From: Trileptium ribeirensis | Lineage: Eukaryota > Nematoda > Enoplea > Enoplida > Thoracostomopsidae | NCBI GenBank assembly: GCA_030248225.1 | Contig: JASANE010017598.1 | Span: 1-64,000, forward strand | Direction of reading: 5' to 3' | Length of the DNA stretch: 64,000 bases | In this document: piece by piece, positions 10,900 to 23,250 of the stretch | How positions within the stretch are numbered: position 1 is the stretch's first letter | Layout: each line of letters opens with the position of its first letter | Program-made: the position numbers and the translations under genes | The notes under the pieces: generated by a model | Database searches by the model: none | What the model was told of the DNA's origin: nothing | What the model saw: the letters and a program-made list of their open reading frames with translations, nothing else

Positions 10900-13510
10900 A
10901 GAGAGCGAGCACATCGGTCGTCGTGCCAATGACTAAATACAAGCGAAGAGAGAGAGGAAGAGAGTTCAGCACAACTGAAATCATTAAACTCAAAAAATGT
11001 GAATCTGAGACCACTACCTGAAAGCCTAAAGGGAAGTGATGATAAAAAGAAAAAATCAAAACTCAGCGATCAAGTCGCTCCGACAGAAATCAAGGGTTTT
11101 GCTCCCGCTCGATATGAGGCCAAACTTTTCCTCAGACCCAAATAATTTTTAATCGATGGGGGCGCGGGCAAGGCAGAAGATTTTGCTGCTAGGTCAACTA
11201 CCTGCCTACACAGGCTACAATTTTGAATGCTCTCACCCCTTCCCATCCTAAAACGATGCCTGTAAGAGAAGTCACATCTCGACGCTCGAGCACCCGTTCA
11301 TGGATTGAGGTTCGCAAGAACCGGCATAAAGATAATACAGTTGTATCTGAATAAAGGCGACGGGTGACGACAGGCTAATACTATTGCTAGTCGGCGATAT
11401 GGCCAGCACTTGGCCAAATGTTCTGGACGCTAGAGCACTGCTCTAGCTTATGCTCATCTACAAGCAAGGTAGGCTCCGAAACATTTATGCTAACCGTAGC
11501 ATTGGCTTAGAGTACCAGGTGCGTGCCATTTTCGTTCGGCACTGCCCTAGAAGGTCTGACAGCAAAACCTAGAGTAGTTAAACCACGGTTGTTTTGAAGC
11601 TTGAGCAGGGAATATTTGATAATTCGCCCGAAATATCCTACCAAATTCTGATGCACATTCGATGAAGGTGGTAACAAACACAAGCCATTTCGGTTACGTC
11701 GTTTCACTCTCCTGGCTTGCCAATCTCGGATAAAACACAGTGTTACCTATCCGGTTTTCTTGATTTATTTGCACTTTACTACAAACTGTTCCACTTGCGT
11801 TCGAGGGATGGTTCGTACCCTATTCGTGATGCACCAAAAAATCAGAATCACTGAAAGGTGATCATTTCGTTTCACCGTTTTATTAGTTTACCGAAAAGCC
11901 TCCTATTGAGATAAATAGGCCATGGGACCAGTTGGAACCTGCATTCTCCAGACGCTTCCGAAATGTACCAGTTTTTTTTCCATACGTTAATTTACTAGCC
12001 AATATTATAGCACCTAAATAGCATGACGTCTTCTTCTGACTACACTGCATAAACCCAAGTTTGACGGTGAGGTAGGTGATACAGATCATACGAATCGGTC
12101 GGTACTATAACTGGTTGAGAATCCTAATAAAATATTCCTGGTTAGCCTTGAAACTCTAATCAGGAAGACAAGTGCATTTTCGAAGATCATCATAAAACAA
12201 GCCGATACAATCTCCTGGGTCACCCTCCATCGTAAGGTTATTCATAATTAATCAGACATAATATATCAAGCGGTTAGAAAGCAATAAAACCAACATGAAA
12301 AAGCAAAGGAGACGGCATGATATATAACACTGTTCCCTAGGTTCAAGTTATTCCTGTTCTAGAAGTTCGTTATTCTTCTTCCTTCCCAAATTTTCTTAGC
12401 TCGCAATAGAATTAAAGACTTTCATTTGACGCTGACTCGGTGATGCCCACATGAACCTTTTACTAAACTACAAAGTGTCATACAAGCCAGCGAACAATAA
12501 AACCCGTAATGCAACACCAAGATTGAATAAAGTCCGCAAGCGTTTAAGAGCAAATTTCAACCGCGTTTGCCTCAGGGAAAATTTTGCAACCCTAACTCAG
12601 TTAAATAAATCATGTAAAGTTTGGATCTATTATATCCAAACGAAATGACTTTGAGACCTACCTAGGACCGCGGGGAATCAGCAGGATTTCGGCTATCGAT
12701 CTCTCCCCTGTCATACAAATCGGAAATCGACAACTTAACACGATTCTAGGCATGTGTCCAGGGACGAAGCAGGTCACCCAAGAGCGAACGGCAATTCGAG
12801 TCAGGAAAAAAGAGAAATGCTATATTCAACGCTAAATTTTCCGCTAAACAACGTACGTAAGTGACTACCTACTGTCTGCTGAGCTACAGGGAAAACAAAC
12901 CCGGCTTCTACTACCCACTCCCTCAAGGATAATCTTGAACCAAGAATATACTCCATTCCAACGCCACAAACACCGTCGAACCGTACCATGTGAAGAAAAG
13001 AAAATCAAAACTATATAAACACATGTAGTATATAAAGCTACGAAGACGCTTAGTAAAGTCGACCGAACTCCGTCCTGCCGAAGTCGAGTTGATTCGAGTA
13101 TTCGGGGCGGCACGCCCGACCTCGACATTTTCGTTCTATTTTTTCACGTGAACGTCGCTGCCCACCAATCGAAATCGAACCTTACGCTTTGTATAAATTT
13201 AGATTTTCAATGTATAGATCCAATTAGGATCGTCATTTGTTTACCATCTTTGTCTCCCTACCGTAAATCAGTAGCGAAAAGATCGAAAGAGTCTGCATCT
13301 GCACATGTGGGCCAAAGTGCAAGTTTTACTTCGAATTTTCCCATTGTTCGCCTATTGAACTGACGTCTGGGTCGAAGGTTATGTGAATAAAATAACGTAA
13401 AAACAATAAAACGACTCATCACTAAAAGCTGTTATCAATTTATACAATTTAAACCTTTTAAACCTCGTTAAAATACATCATGCCGGTACGCTAACGCGAA
13501 TCATTTCAAA
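10900..13510. other. Non-coding stretch
   Basis: Only short, mutually overlapping frames (for example 11507-11707, 11883-12089, 12451-12648, 12801-13128). No motif, repeat or RNA gene recognised. Confidence 0.35.
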
Positions 13511-13514
13511 ATAA

Positions 13515-13942
13515 TGCGGCGTTTACGTTATAAAGTACCCCTCATGTGAAAGTTTTGTCCCCCTATGGTCTAGACTACAACATCCAGTGGTATACGGTAT
13601 ATACCCACAGTATGTAATGCAAAAGATGGTGTATGAGACACCATTGACGTAGATATAGTGCCTTAATCTACGTATTGTTTTTTGCTGACGGTGTCAATGA
13701 CGCCATACACCAATACGATTATATATTGCGTGTAAATAACAGCATGGTGTAGCTAACACCATATGAAATTTATGGTGCAGTCTACACCATACTATCACTG
13801 ACGGTACACTGCCTATGTATACTATCTGAAAAAACCATCAGAAACACCATGGTGTCTAAGACATCATATAATTGATGGTGGAAGAGACCCTCAGGGTGGA
13901 CAAAACTTTCGCATGCGGGTCCTTTATAACGTAAACGCTGCA
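13515..13942. mobile_element. MITE with TAA target duplication (PIF/Harbinger-like)
   Basis: A 428-bp non-coding element bounded by inverted repeats of about 46 bp. The left arm starts TGCGGCGTTTACGTTATAAA and the reverse complement of the right end starts TGCAGCGTTTACGTTATAAA; both arms run to GAAAGTTTTGTCC. TAA flanks both sides (13512-13514 and 13943-13945), the 3-bp TWA duplication known for PIF/Harbinger and Tourist-type MITEs. The interior is packed with short inverted motifs built from ATGGTGT and ACACCAT. No transposase is encoded, so it would depend on a partner elsewhere. The superfamily call rests on the duplication alone. Confidence 0.8.
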
Positions 13943-16900
13943 TAAAATGAAATGCAGACAATAATATAAACTTTAAAACAATCGATAGGATTGGAATATG
14001 GCGTAATTATTGTGATCGAAACTTCCATCTGCCGCACCATTTTGTAAATATCGCATTCATTCATGTTACGTCGCTTATCCGCCAGACAGTTTTAACCCTC
14101 TTCTCGCATTTCAGATTTATGAATATTGATAATTGCCAGCGGGGCCTGTAACCATCTCGTCCATCAGAACTACAGGCAGACGTGCAAACATTGCACGTTT
14201 ACTTTTCTTTTCATTTATTTCCTTTTTGTAGCTGTCTACAAATCGCTGTCTACGCATTCATGTTTTTGCATGGCCGAACAATTCCCATACTTTCTACGTG
14301 TCCCAGTGCAAACATGGCACGTTGATATATGTGTATGACTGTATGTTTTTATCTTCATTTAAAATTTCGTGAAGGAAGTGCCATTTTCAAAATGCTGCAA
14401 GAGGAACCTGAATTGGGACGGGGCCCAAATCAGGGTCGGAGACGGGTTACCCCCTTGAGAGGCACCTAGCAGGAGGGCACCCTCGGTCGGGGTTCCCAAG
14501 GACCACTGCCCGGCCCGGAACACTACCCCTCCGCGCCAATATATACCTATATGTCCATGTGCAGTACCGACGTTCGTAAAACTCATAAAATTTACCAGAG
14601 ACGTGTACTTTATTTCTCATATCTATATACCGGTATTTTGTTACGTTTACATATTTGTCTACTCCAAATATCTAAGTATTAACTAAGAATTCTATCAATT
14701 ATTAAATTTACTTTATAGTCAGCGTGACAATAGACAGATAATAGAGTAAGAGTTGGGGAGGGGAAGACGGAAGAAAAGAGGAAAGAAAGAACTCAACGGA
14801 CAAGCGAAATACCAATGGGTCACCGACAGTGAGAGCAGAGACACCACAAACAGAAAAGCCGCCAAAAGGTCATGAAAGAAAGCGTCTAGGAAACAAACGT
14901 AAACGACCAAATATAGACGACAGAAAACAAGTGTTTTAGAGAAAGGGAGAGATAGAGAAGATCTAAGGAAGATAAAAAGAGAAGGGAACGCTGAACAAGG
15001 AATGCCAGGGACAGGGGTTTCCAAGGGAAGTTCAGTGGACCGGGGTAAGATTTGCTCCCAGGACGAAGAGCGGGTTTGTATGACACCAAACACAATGGGG
15101 TAGATATAAAAATGGGAGCTGGCCTGCCCGTCTGTAATTACATATGTTAGTGTACGGGAGTTCTTCGGGCTCCCCTGCGCTAACAGCTGGGCAGAACGAC
15201 GCCCGCATCGGATCATTGGACTCGTCCTGAGGAGTGGATTCGTATGATGTCAGATACGCCCGTCGCGCGAGCAAAGTTCATGGAAATCGGCAACAACAAA
15301 AAGAGTGTTGGTGATGGTGGGAGCGCTTTAGACTGCCATCCCGAGTTAACGGGTGGGAGTATGGAGTATGGGAGTATTTTAAGATATCTCGACTAAATTA
15401 AAATAACGAGGGGCGATTTGCCCACTTCTGAGCTAATAATAAAATCTCGAGTATTTTATGGCCACCATCGGTCATAACCTGAACTGAGGGGCACTTTGGC
15501 TGGTCATAGAGGACTAGCGGGAGGCCCGCCGTATATCGTTGTGTTCGCCAAGACTAGAGGAATAAAACAAGGGGTCACGTGTGTACATTTATGACTAGGG
15601 GTCAAATACGAAAATGGTACAAGACAGAAGGAAATTTGTGTCAATTTCGGTGACATGCATTACAAAACAGTCATAAAGCGGATGGGCAACCCACATAACG
15701 GCGTGTTGGTCAGGCGAATCGAGGCCCGGTTGGACGCGTTAGACTCCTTAATGGATAGTCTACGTAATGATGTATAGTGCTCTCCTCGGTGACTCTACAA
15801 TAAGAAAGGAGAACGGTCACAATGACCGTGATCGAGCGATTTTGGGACACTTATGACACGAAAACTAAAGTTTCAGCGGCCATTCGCTGGCGAACCAAAG
15901 GGCACAATTAAACCCGGCAGCGTTCTTTAGTTATCGTGTGATATAGCCTGTTTGGCAAGATAGTCGGCTCCATCGAGGTTGGCCTTGTTCGCAAAAATAA
16001 GAGATCACAAAAGCGATAATTCAACGAAATCGGCAGAAACTACTAATCAGAAATGGGGATTTCGGACATTGGGAGTTGACACAGGGATATAAAAACAAGG
16101 GTTCGTTCGAGAGGGCGATAAAAGACACTGGGGTGGGGCGTTAAAGTCAGATATATACATTCATACATATATAGAATATACCTATCCCGAACTACTATAA
16201 ACAGCCAAACTTAGCGTAAGTGACCGCTGTTTTGTCATTTCAACATGTTTTCTCTTTAAGCTGTAAGTCAAGTCCTGAAGAAATTTTGGTTATTTGGGCC
16301 TCGCTAGAAAGCCTGTGGAATTCTCTATCGGAAAGGGTTCGGGTCGTTTTCCCGAAATCTAAACCGTTAGACGGCTACGGGCCGACAAACGAGCCCGGTG
16401 GCCGTCATCACCGAATCATCGGAACTACCATACCCTTACTTTTTTATTATTTCTCAGCTTATTTCTTCCTGTTGATTTCATGACCATGGCCACATATATT
16501 GTTTAACTTGAGTAAATTTACTATTGCTAGTCGCAATTACTATCAGGCTAATGGTCTAGCTTAAGCAATTTATGGCCTCCTATTCCAGGACAGTCGTGGT
16601 TTTGAAACTCTAATGATATGAGGGTGTGAGACAAATCGAGTTCCGTTTGTGTTTGTCCTTGATCGTCCGAATTCGTACTCTGAGCAGATCTAACCTTATG
16701 TCATCTTACATGAGCCCATCAATATACGTACCACACGTAATACGTGCAAATGCAAAAGTTATAAACACATATATATGACGAATTATGATAAGCAAAATGG
16801 ACAACAAATGTTAATAAGCGAAGGGTTAATAAGCGAGGTGACATTTCAGACAAGCCGTAGCATCATGCAATATTCTATTCGTTATATAAAGCGAATCTCA

Positions 16901-19712
16901 ATCAGACCTTACCGCATATATACCGCCTCGTTCTAGGCGGGTGCTAAACCGCATCAGACGTTCCCAAGTCGCTTTTTTTCACCAAAATCCCACCAAACAC
17001 ACGTAACACGTAGCAAGACCGAAACGGTCCAGTTACACTAGAAGTGTCTTACGATACTGCGAAGTTTTGCATGAACAGTCTGCGCGGACTATAAATTTTG
17101 TCCAATAGAGTCTCCCACGACTATAGCAAAAACCAGCGACAAAATTTGAATTTCTTATCTTGGCGTCTGTCAAGAACTGCACTTGTCCAAAATTTAAATC
17201 TTTCCACGATGTAGTGCTGCCAAAACTTGAATCTTCCGCCTCGGCAACTGTTAAAATTTTAATGTCTACTGTTATAGTATAAATCAAAACATTAACCGCA
17301 TAAATCAGTCCGGCAGGACACTATAGTTTGTCCTATATAGTCAGCCTAGGCTAGACAGATTATTCAGAGAGCTACATACGGCTGCAAGAAAAACATGTAG
17401 CTAGCTCGTGCTATAGAAATGTCCATAGAGTCTGCTTTGATAACCGGACAAGACTGACTCAGGCTGCACCCAACTTATCGTGAACGAGTCATAAGGAGCC
17501 CATCGAGGACATAATTTGTATTTTGAAATAAAAATTTAATAAATGGAATTTAAGTTATATAATTATGTTGATTGAATTCCGAGTGTAGTGTGAGAAATGA
17601 ATGAAGCAAATAAATTGTTGCTAGCCGTGAAACTAGTGAAACTTGGCATCTTCCGTTATTGGGGTTTAGGGTGTCACGCATCATTCAACTTTGCTAGGCA
17701 GATTGTGTTCGCAATTTTTTCAAAAGCTTAGAATTTTAGAATTTCGATTCGCGTCCTATGGTTAGGCGCGTAAACCGATCTCAATATCTCAAGTTGAAAA
17801 AACTGTTCAAAAGAAATCAAATCGGGTCCCGAAGGGACCACAGAGCATACATGCACGATGTTCGCGTTCAGGAGGAAGCTAGCGGGTGTTTAGAGAAGAG
17901 GGAACAGCTGGGTGGTGATGGGAGAAAGGTAGAGGGATGTCGTCAGAGGGGGATAAATTTTTGGAAATTTTGGGACTCAAAAATTTTCTCCTTTTTTGCC
18001 TATTTTCCTCAAATCAATTCCAATTTCCTCTTGTTCGCCCATTTTTTTCTAAAATTGTGGGGGCGCGTTTGGAACGGGCTAACTTTCATCCCAAGGAAGA
18101 GGGGAACAGCGACTTCCCGAGGTGAGGTTCGATATTCCCGGTTTTGCCCCTACAGGCATGTCTATTCAAGAAGAACAGTTACTACTGTAACTGTACAACG
18201 GGTCTGCAAAGTCAAAGAATGGTCATTTGGTAGAGCAAATAAGTCCCTGTTAGACTAAATTTACTTTGATACTCTTTTTTAGGTTATAGGATTCGGATCA
18301 AAACACATTTTAAATGAGTCCATGAAATTCTAAATGCAAGAATATGCTCATATATACGCAACTTTTCGAGATATAGGTGTTTTGGATCTCATTTTGTAGA
18401 GTAGTTTATTCGCTATATACTTTACACATTACGAGCAGACTAAGGGGGTATATCTTCTCACTTACTTAAGCAATGGCTCACTGTGTATACTGATGTTCAA
18501 TACAGCTGTGTACGTCTCTCTAAATTACTTATTCATCAGTCAGAATTCACCATCTCATGGAAGGGAGATTGCCAAAATACCATAGGTGTCGGTGAGGGTG
18601 AGGCGGTAGCGTTTTCTCCTCCTAATAATAGAATCCCGCTTCAATCCAAATTTACTAACCCCTCCTTAAGGCTATGCTGAAAGCGCCCGGAAAATGTTAG
18701 AAGCAATAGGCAGAAACAGGTTAAAAATTGGCAAAAAATCGTGGAAATTAGTAAAAATTTATTGGCACCTGGCAAAAATTAGTTAAACTTTTAGTAAAAT
18801 TAGAAAAAATTTTGAGTTACGAAAAATTCCTAGAATTTTTGCGCCCCACTCAGCCTACCCCCTCCTTTCCAAACACCCACGTCCCGCCGACGCCACTACT
18901 ACCCCATAAACATATCGACGTTCGACACATAGTAATGCACCTAAGCAATATATTGTAAGATATATACACTAAATACATAGCTAGTACTCACATTCGGTTA
19001 GCATGTTTAGTTATACATAATAGGTTATCGGTGTCGGGGTCTACTAGGCTACATTGAGGAATCTGGGTCCAAACCTGCCACAAAACCTAAAAGTTTACTA
19101 AAAACCCGGGGCTTTTCACGAAATTGTTTATTACATCCCCCTCTCTTCTGCCTCCTTTTTCTTTTCTTTTGTGTTTCCTTTTGCTTCCGTTTTAAGTTAA
19201 TTTGCATAATTAGCACGCTTTCGTACTAATAGCTAACATGTGTTAGCTTCGGCTTTTGTTGTTTGTCCAGCCTTTTCTTGAAGTTGGTAGTGTTAGCACC
19301 ATAAAGAGTGCACAGAGTTTCAAAATAATTTAGCGAACGCTGGTTTTCCTATACATTAGTTCCGGATTTTCTTTTTGACATTTGCGCATAAAGAATTATG
19401 TGAGTATTCTTCTTATTACTACTTTATTTGGTTTTTGTTTGAAATAGCTTACCTAGCTAACTCGATTTGCTGGTTTTATCGTTTATTGTGACTTTTGAAG
19501 GTTTAAAACGCGAATGCTATGAATTGTGGTGCTAGATTAGCCTGTCTTGAGTGCGATATCGAGTGTATGGTTCTGAAACAATTCGCGTAAAGAATTACGC
19601 AGGCTTTTGGATAGTATATGACTGACTTAACGAATCGACGTGAATCCAACACAACGCAATACAAACCAAGAACAGTTCAATGCAAACTAAATACGGTTTG
19701 ACACTAGTGTAG
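13943..19712. other. Gene-poor stretch of unknown origin
   Basis: No gene is supported. A GA-rich segment (14740-15060) creates a hydrophobic-looking minus-strand frame of 165 codons that I read as a composition artefact. A 166-codon plus-strand frame (17758-18258) has no motif. A frame ending in a stop near 15777 has a heptad-like Leu/Asp-rich tail and might be decayed element protein. A GC-rich patch lies at 14390-14540. CpG is common throughout, unlike the flanking AT-rich DNA. Confidence 0.35.
18300..18560 (+). repeat. Dispersed repeat family X, diverged copy
   Basis: Contains the ordered words AGGTGTTTTGGATCTCATTT, TAGAGTAGTTTATTCGCTATA, TATATCTTCTCA, GTACGTCTCTCTAAATTA and TATTCATCAGTCAGAATTCAC. 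The same order appears near 41040-41340 and 55970-56745, and on the minus strand near 62090-62165. Family unknown. Confidence 0.55.
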
Positions 19713-20460
19713 CTCGCTTGCGAGCCAGAATTCGAGTGGTGAGAACAATCCCCCGAAGCAGAAGTGTAAAAAATATTTGCCCAACAATATTTTTGACACT
19801 CGCAATGAGTTTGTCGGCCCAGAAGACATATCCGACACTTAACCAACAATAAACACACATTCAGGGGCTTTTCCCACGACTTCTCACCAAAAATTGCGAA
19901 AACGTCATTTTTTATGCCAAGTATGAACCAGAAGTGTAAAAAATATTTGCCCAACAATATTTTTAACACTTGCAATGAGTTTATCTGCCCAAAAAACTCC
20001 ATATAAGACACTAAAAGCAACAAACAACACACATTTAGGTGCATTTCCCACGCTTTTCACCAAATATGACATTTGGCGCCAACTATAATAAGCTTATAGA
20101 CTGCAGATTGGTTGATAAACTTGTTATATATCATTGGAAAGCCCTGATAAAGCTACATGGAATAGGCCTATTAGTTTGCGGATATCTCGTTTACTTATTG
20201 AGAAAAGTCGCAAAAACTGGAGGGGTGCCCGAAAAATGGGCCAAAATGACGTCATTTTGCCCCATAACTTTTCCCACGGGAAAAAATTCAAAAATCGGGC
20301 TCCGTCACTACACCTAAATCGACCATTATGGTTCGAATGAGCTATCGTGCATCAAAATCCGCCCAACCGTTATCGAGATCCAGGTGCGACACACAGACAG
20401 GACCTCCTCAACCCCCTCCAGAGCCAAAATTGAAAATGCTCGTTCCACTCGATTTCAATA
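19713..20460 (+). mobile_element. Non-autonomous dispersed repeat, copy 1 (direct orientation)
   Basis: About 0.74 kb, bounded by inverted ends: GAATTCGAGTGG at 19728 and, as reverse complement, GAAATCGAGTGG ending at 20456. Homology to the copy at 40031-40770 extends outward over CTCGCTTGCGAGCCA. Inside, a block of about 180 bp with the words AGAAGTGTAAAAAATATTTG and TTTTTGACACTCGCAATGAG is repeated in tandem (near 19757 and 19930). The other half carries a palindromic AAAATGACGTCATTTT. No protein is encoded. Superfamily not determined. Confidence 0.75.
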
Positions 20461-20654
20461 AATAAAGAACGAATCGATATATGTCAGTCGGTGAGCGCAT
20501 GGAATCAAATGCAAGTATCGTACGCGACAACAAATTTTGATGCAATCCAAATGGCGAATACGTGCAACCAAGCACAAGTCCACATACAACAACCAATTGC
20601 GGTGCGTTCCAAACAACGAGCACATAAAGACGCAACATAAAGTAATGCGCATGG

Positions 20655-21056
20655 ATGTTACGGCACAACGCCAGTGGCTCCCAATACAACCAGATACCGT
20701 ACGGCGAAAACAATGCTGCGATCAATCTCGGGGTACCACTAGCAACAGCAACACCATACGTATACCAATACCAAGAAGCGACAGCGACAACGATTTATAC
20801 CAACTATCAAGAGTCACAAAACAACGATATAATGACAATGAACCAACAGTTGATCGAAGCGTTGATCATAGTGGCGACTAAAGAAACGCCACAAGTACCG
20901 AATACAACGCAACAAACGATTGATCAAGCGATTATGGTCAAGATGGAGAACGAAATTCGATATCTACAATCGTACAAGGGCAAGACGAGTTTCGAGAAAT
21001 TCCGTAATGAACTCGAAAAAGTGTTGGACCAGGGTGGCATCGATGACGAACAATAA
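20655..21056 (+). pseudogene. Putative Gag-region fragment of Ty3/Gypsy element
   Basis: A 133-codon frame, rich in Gln, Asn and Thr in its first half and charged in its second (an amphipathic stretch around LQSYKGKTSFEKFRNELEKV). It lies immediately upstream of clear Ty3/Gypsy pol sequence on the same strand and shares its A-rich codon style, the position expected of gag. No zinc knuckle or major homology region is visible, so the call is from position and composition. The reading continues in other frames to about 21440 (a Glu/Lys-rich open stretch at 21139-21336), implying frameshifts. Confidence 0.45.
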
Positions 21057-21452
21057 AAACTTCGTGTGTAACCTAAACATAGTTGAATTCGAGATAATCG
21101 AAGGCCAATGGTACGGAAAGTGGAATAAACGATCATAAGAACAGTGGTCGAAAGAAGCCCAAAGAGCAATCGACCTGTTTGAAAAGAAAGAAATGAAGAA
21201 CCGAGCGAGAGAAGAAAAAGAAGATTTAAACTGGATCAAAATCGGGAAAAGAGGGGGACCGACAATTAAATCGTGGATTGGCGACATCCAACTAAAGAAT
21301 CCACAAATAATATCAATGGTGGATACCGAAGTATAAGAAAGAAAGATGGAACAGCGACGATTCAATATTGGACAGTTTCAAGAGAATACGCCAAACGGAG
21401 CATATGAACAGTATCGAAATTTCGGCCGAAATCGACCTGGAAAAATCAGTTA

Positions 21453-21765
21453 TTGACGTATAAGGAACGGCATACGTACGTAGCAACCGTACTTTATAAC
21501 TACGAAGATGTCTTTTGGAAATCAGATTTCGATATCGGTATCAATACACAAGCAGAATATTACATCCAAACCACAGTTGAAAAGCCGGTACTGCAACCGT
21601 TACGAAGCTTTCCGCACGTAGACCGGAACCAATCGAGCAAACAAATACATACAAGAAATGCTCGATCATGGAGTAATCAGAAAGTCATATAGCCCTTGGG
21701 CTTCACTAATTGTCCTAACCAACAAGAAAGACAGATCAAAAAGATTCTGCGCTGACTACAAAAAG
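21453..21765 (+). pseudogene. Ty3/Gypsy reverse transcriptase, N-terminal part
   Basis: The frame from 21453 carries a YEDVFWKSDFDIG segment and a downstream QPLRSFPHVDR block typical of the stretch just before Ty3/Gypsy RT. After a frameshift near 21640 the other frames continue into the RT fingers (a YSPWAS motif at about 21689 and RFCADYKK ending at 21765), where a foreign element interrupts it. RT would copy element RNA into DNA in cytoplasmic particles; this copy is inactive because of frameshifts, the insertion and stops. Confidence 0.8.
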
Positions 21766-22145
21766 TAGGGGTGCACCGATAATCGGCTGATGATCGGCTA
21801 ATCGGTAATCGGCCGATTACCGATTACTTGATGGCCGATTACCGATTATTGATTTCTTGAAGATTTTCAAAAAGATGATGTCTAAAAACGAAGAAATTAC
21901 TGGAGGCCAAGTGAGTCTTACTCCTTCATCCTTACCGTCACGTTTTCCGTACTCGTAAACTAAAAAATACACATATAAGCTATAAGAGACTGCAGCAGGA
22001 AAACAATACGTTTTATATATAATATTTACCTGGGCATTGAGTTCGCAGGCCGTCTTGTCCAATGTTCGTTAGCGACAGAGTTAAGCCCCTCTGCCGTCCA
22101 TCTCCTCGTCACGGACTGAACTTGAGATTGGCTCACTTGATTCTG
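21766..22145. mobile_element. Insertion inside the Gypsy RT (hAT-like left end)
   Basis: RT coding stops abruptly after codons for ADYKK and resumes at codons for KLNSITKR at about 22152. The inserted piece begins TAGGGGTGCACCGATAATCG, a start I associate with hAT-type ends, and is followed by repeated AATCGGCCGATTACCGATTA palindromes. Flanking 8-mers ACAAAAAG and TCAGAAAG agree at 6 of 8 positions, as an aged hAT 8-bp duplication could. The right end does not mirror the left, so that boundary is inferred from where RT resumes. No transposase is encoded. Confidence 0.6.
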
Positions 22146-22153
22146 TCAGAAAG

Positions 22154-22735
22154 CTTAATTCAATCACAAAACGGGTCAGTTTTCCATTACCGAGGATCGA
22201 CGAAATGTTAGACGCGCTACATGGTGCGATGTATTTCTCAACTCTGGACCTCAAGTCGGGGTACTGGCAAGTACCATTGAACGAACAAGACAAAGAAAAG
22301 ACAGCGTTTATCTGTCATGACGGGTTGTTCGAATTCCACGTCATGCCTTTCGGGTTGACGATTGCGCCTGCAACATTCCAAAGAATGATGCAGCTAGTAT
22401 TGGCACGCGTTCTGATGGAATCGTGTCTATGCTACTTGGACGATATTATAATGTTTTCAACGTCATTTGGGGACCATTTGTACGATATGAGCCAAATACT
22501 ACAACGTCTTCGTGAAGCAAATCTCGAAGCAAAAGGGTCAAAGTGCCAATTTCTAAAAGAAGAAATTCCGTTCTTCGGATACATTGTATTCAACAAGGGA
22601 ATATCAACACACCTTGGAAAGATCGAGAAGACACAGAACTTCTCGAAACCGAAAACTTTGACACAACTCAAAAGCTTCTTGGGATTAACCGGGTATTACA
22701 GACAATTTGCGCATGGGTTAATTATGGAATTATAG
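22154..22735 (+). pseudogene. Ty3/Gypsy reverse transcriptase core
   Basis: Continuous RT palm sequence: FPLPRIDEMLDAL, STLDLKSGYWQVPL (first catalytic Asp region), FEFHVMPFGLTIAPATFQ, then the YLDD box near 22434 and a FLGYI-like segment (FFGYIVFN) near 22570. FLGLTGYYRQF at about 22677 marks the start of the connection to RNase H. These motifs are diagnostic of Ty3/Gypsy pol. The frame opens upstream of the first ATG at 22205, as expected for the middle of a polyprotein. It ends at a stop at 22733-22735 caused by a frameshift relative to the family. Confidence 0.93.
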
Positions 22736-23250
22736 CAGCACCGATATACCACCTCACCAACAAGCGGTCAAGGATGGTGAAGTTCAGTCAACTGTGGACA
22801 GAGGATACACAAGCGTTTGACACCCTAAAGATCAAAATGACTTTTCCAATATTGGGATACCCAGATCCATACAGACCGCTCATCTTATATAGTGGCGCGA
22901 GCAAACATGGCATCGGATATGTCTTAGCCCAAAGAGACGAAATGGGAAGTTAACATGTAATACATTATGGCAGCAACAAGTATCGTGACGAATAAACCCG
23001 ATACTCGATTACAGAACAAGAATGTTTGGCAGTAATTCGAGCAGTCCAAGTTTTTCGGCCGTACTTATTGGGGAACCGCAGGACGATCATTACGGACCAC
23101 GCACCATTGGTTCAAATCCTTAAGAAGCGACCATTGGAACAAATGGACGAATGGTCAAAAAGATTCTCGAGCACGAATATACAATCGTATACAAACCGGG
23201 ACGATATCACCAGAATGCGGATTGTATGTCGAGACCACCAGTAGTTCCTA
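22690..23250 (+). pseudogene. Ty3/Gypsy RNase H region
   Basis: Continues pol in another frame: a WTEDTQAFDTLK block (about 22796), ILYSGASKHGIGYVLAQ (about 22884; the first position of the usual DAS motif is changed to GAS), SITEQECLAVI (about 23008), ITDHAPL (about 23090) and YHQNADCMSRPP near 23205 at the RNase H end. At least two frame changes and stops near 22950 and 22995 break it. RNase H would degrade the RNA strand of the RNA:DNA hybrid; the Asp loss and the breaks say this copy does not. Confidence 0.88.

Noticed and set aside
14719..15216. 165-codon minus-strand frame, apparently membrane-spanning
   Set aside because: It is the complement of a GA-rich block, which gives Leu, Ser, Phe and Pro codons by composition alone.
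15200..15290. CTGAGGAG word resembling a hammerhead ribozyme core
   Set aside because: The expected GAAA element and paired stems are not found at the right spacing.
17758..18258. 166-codon plus-strand frame, basic
   Set aside because: No motif, a shifted frame of similar quality overlaps, and the second half is low-complexity.
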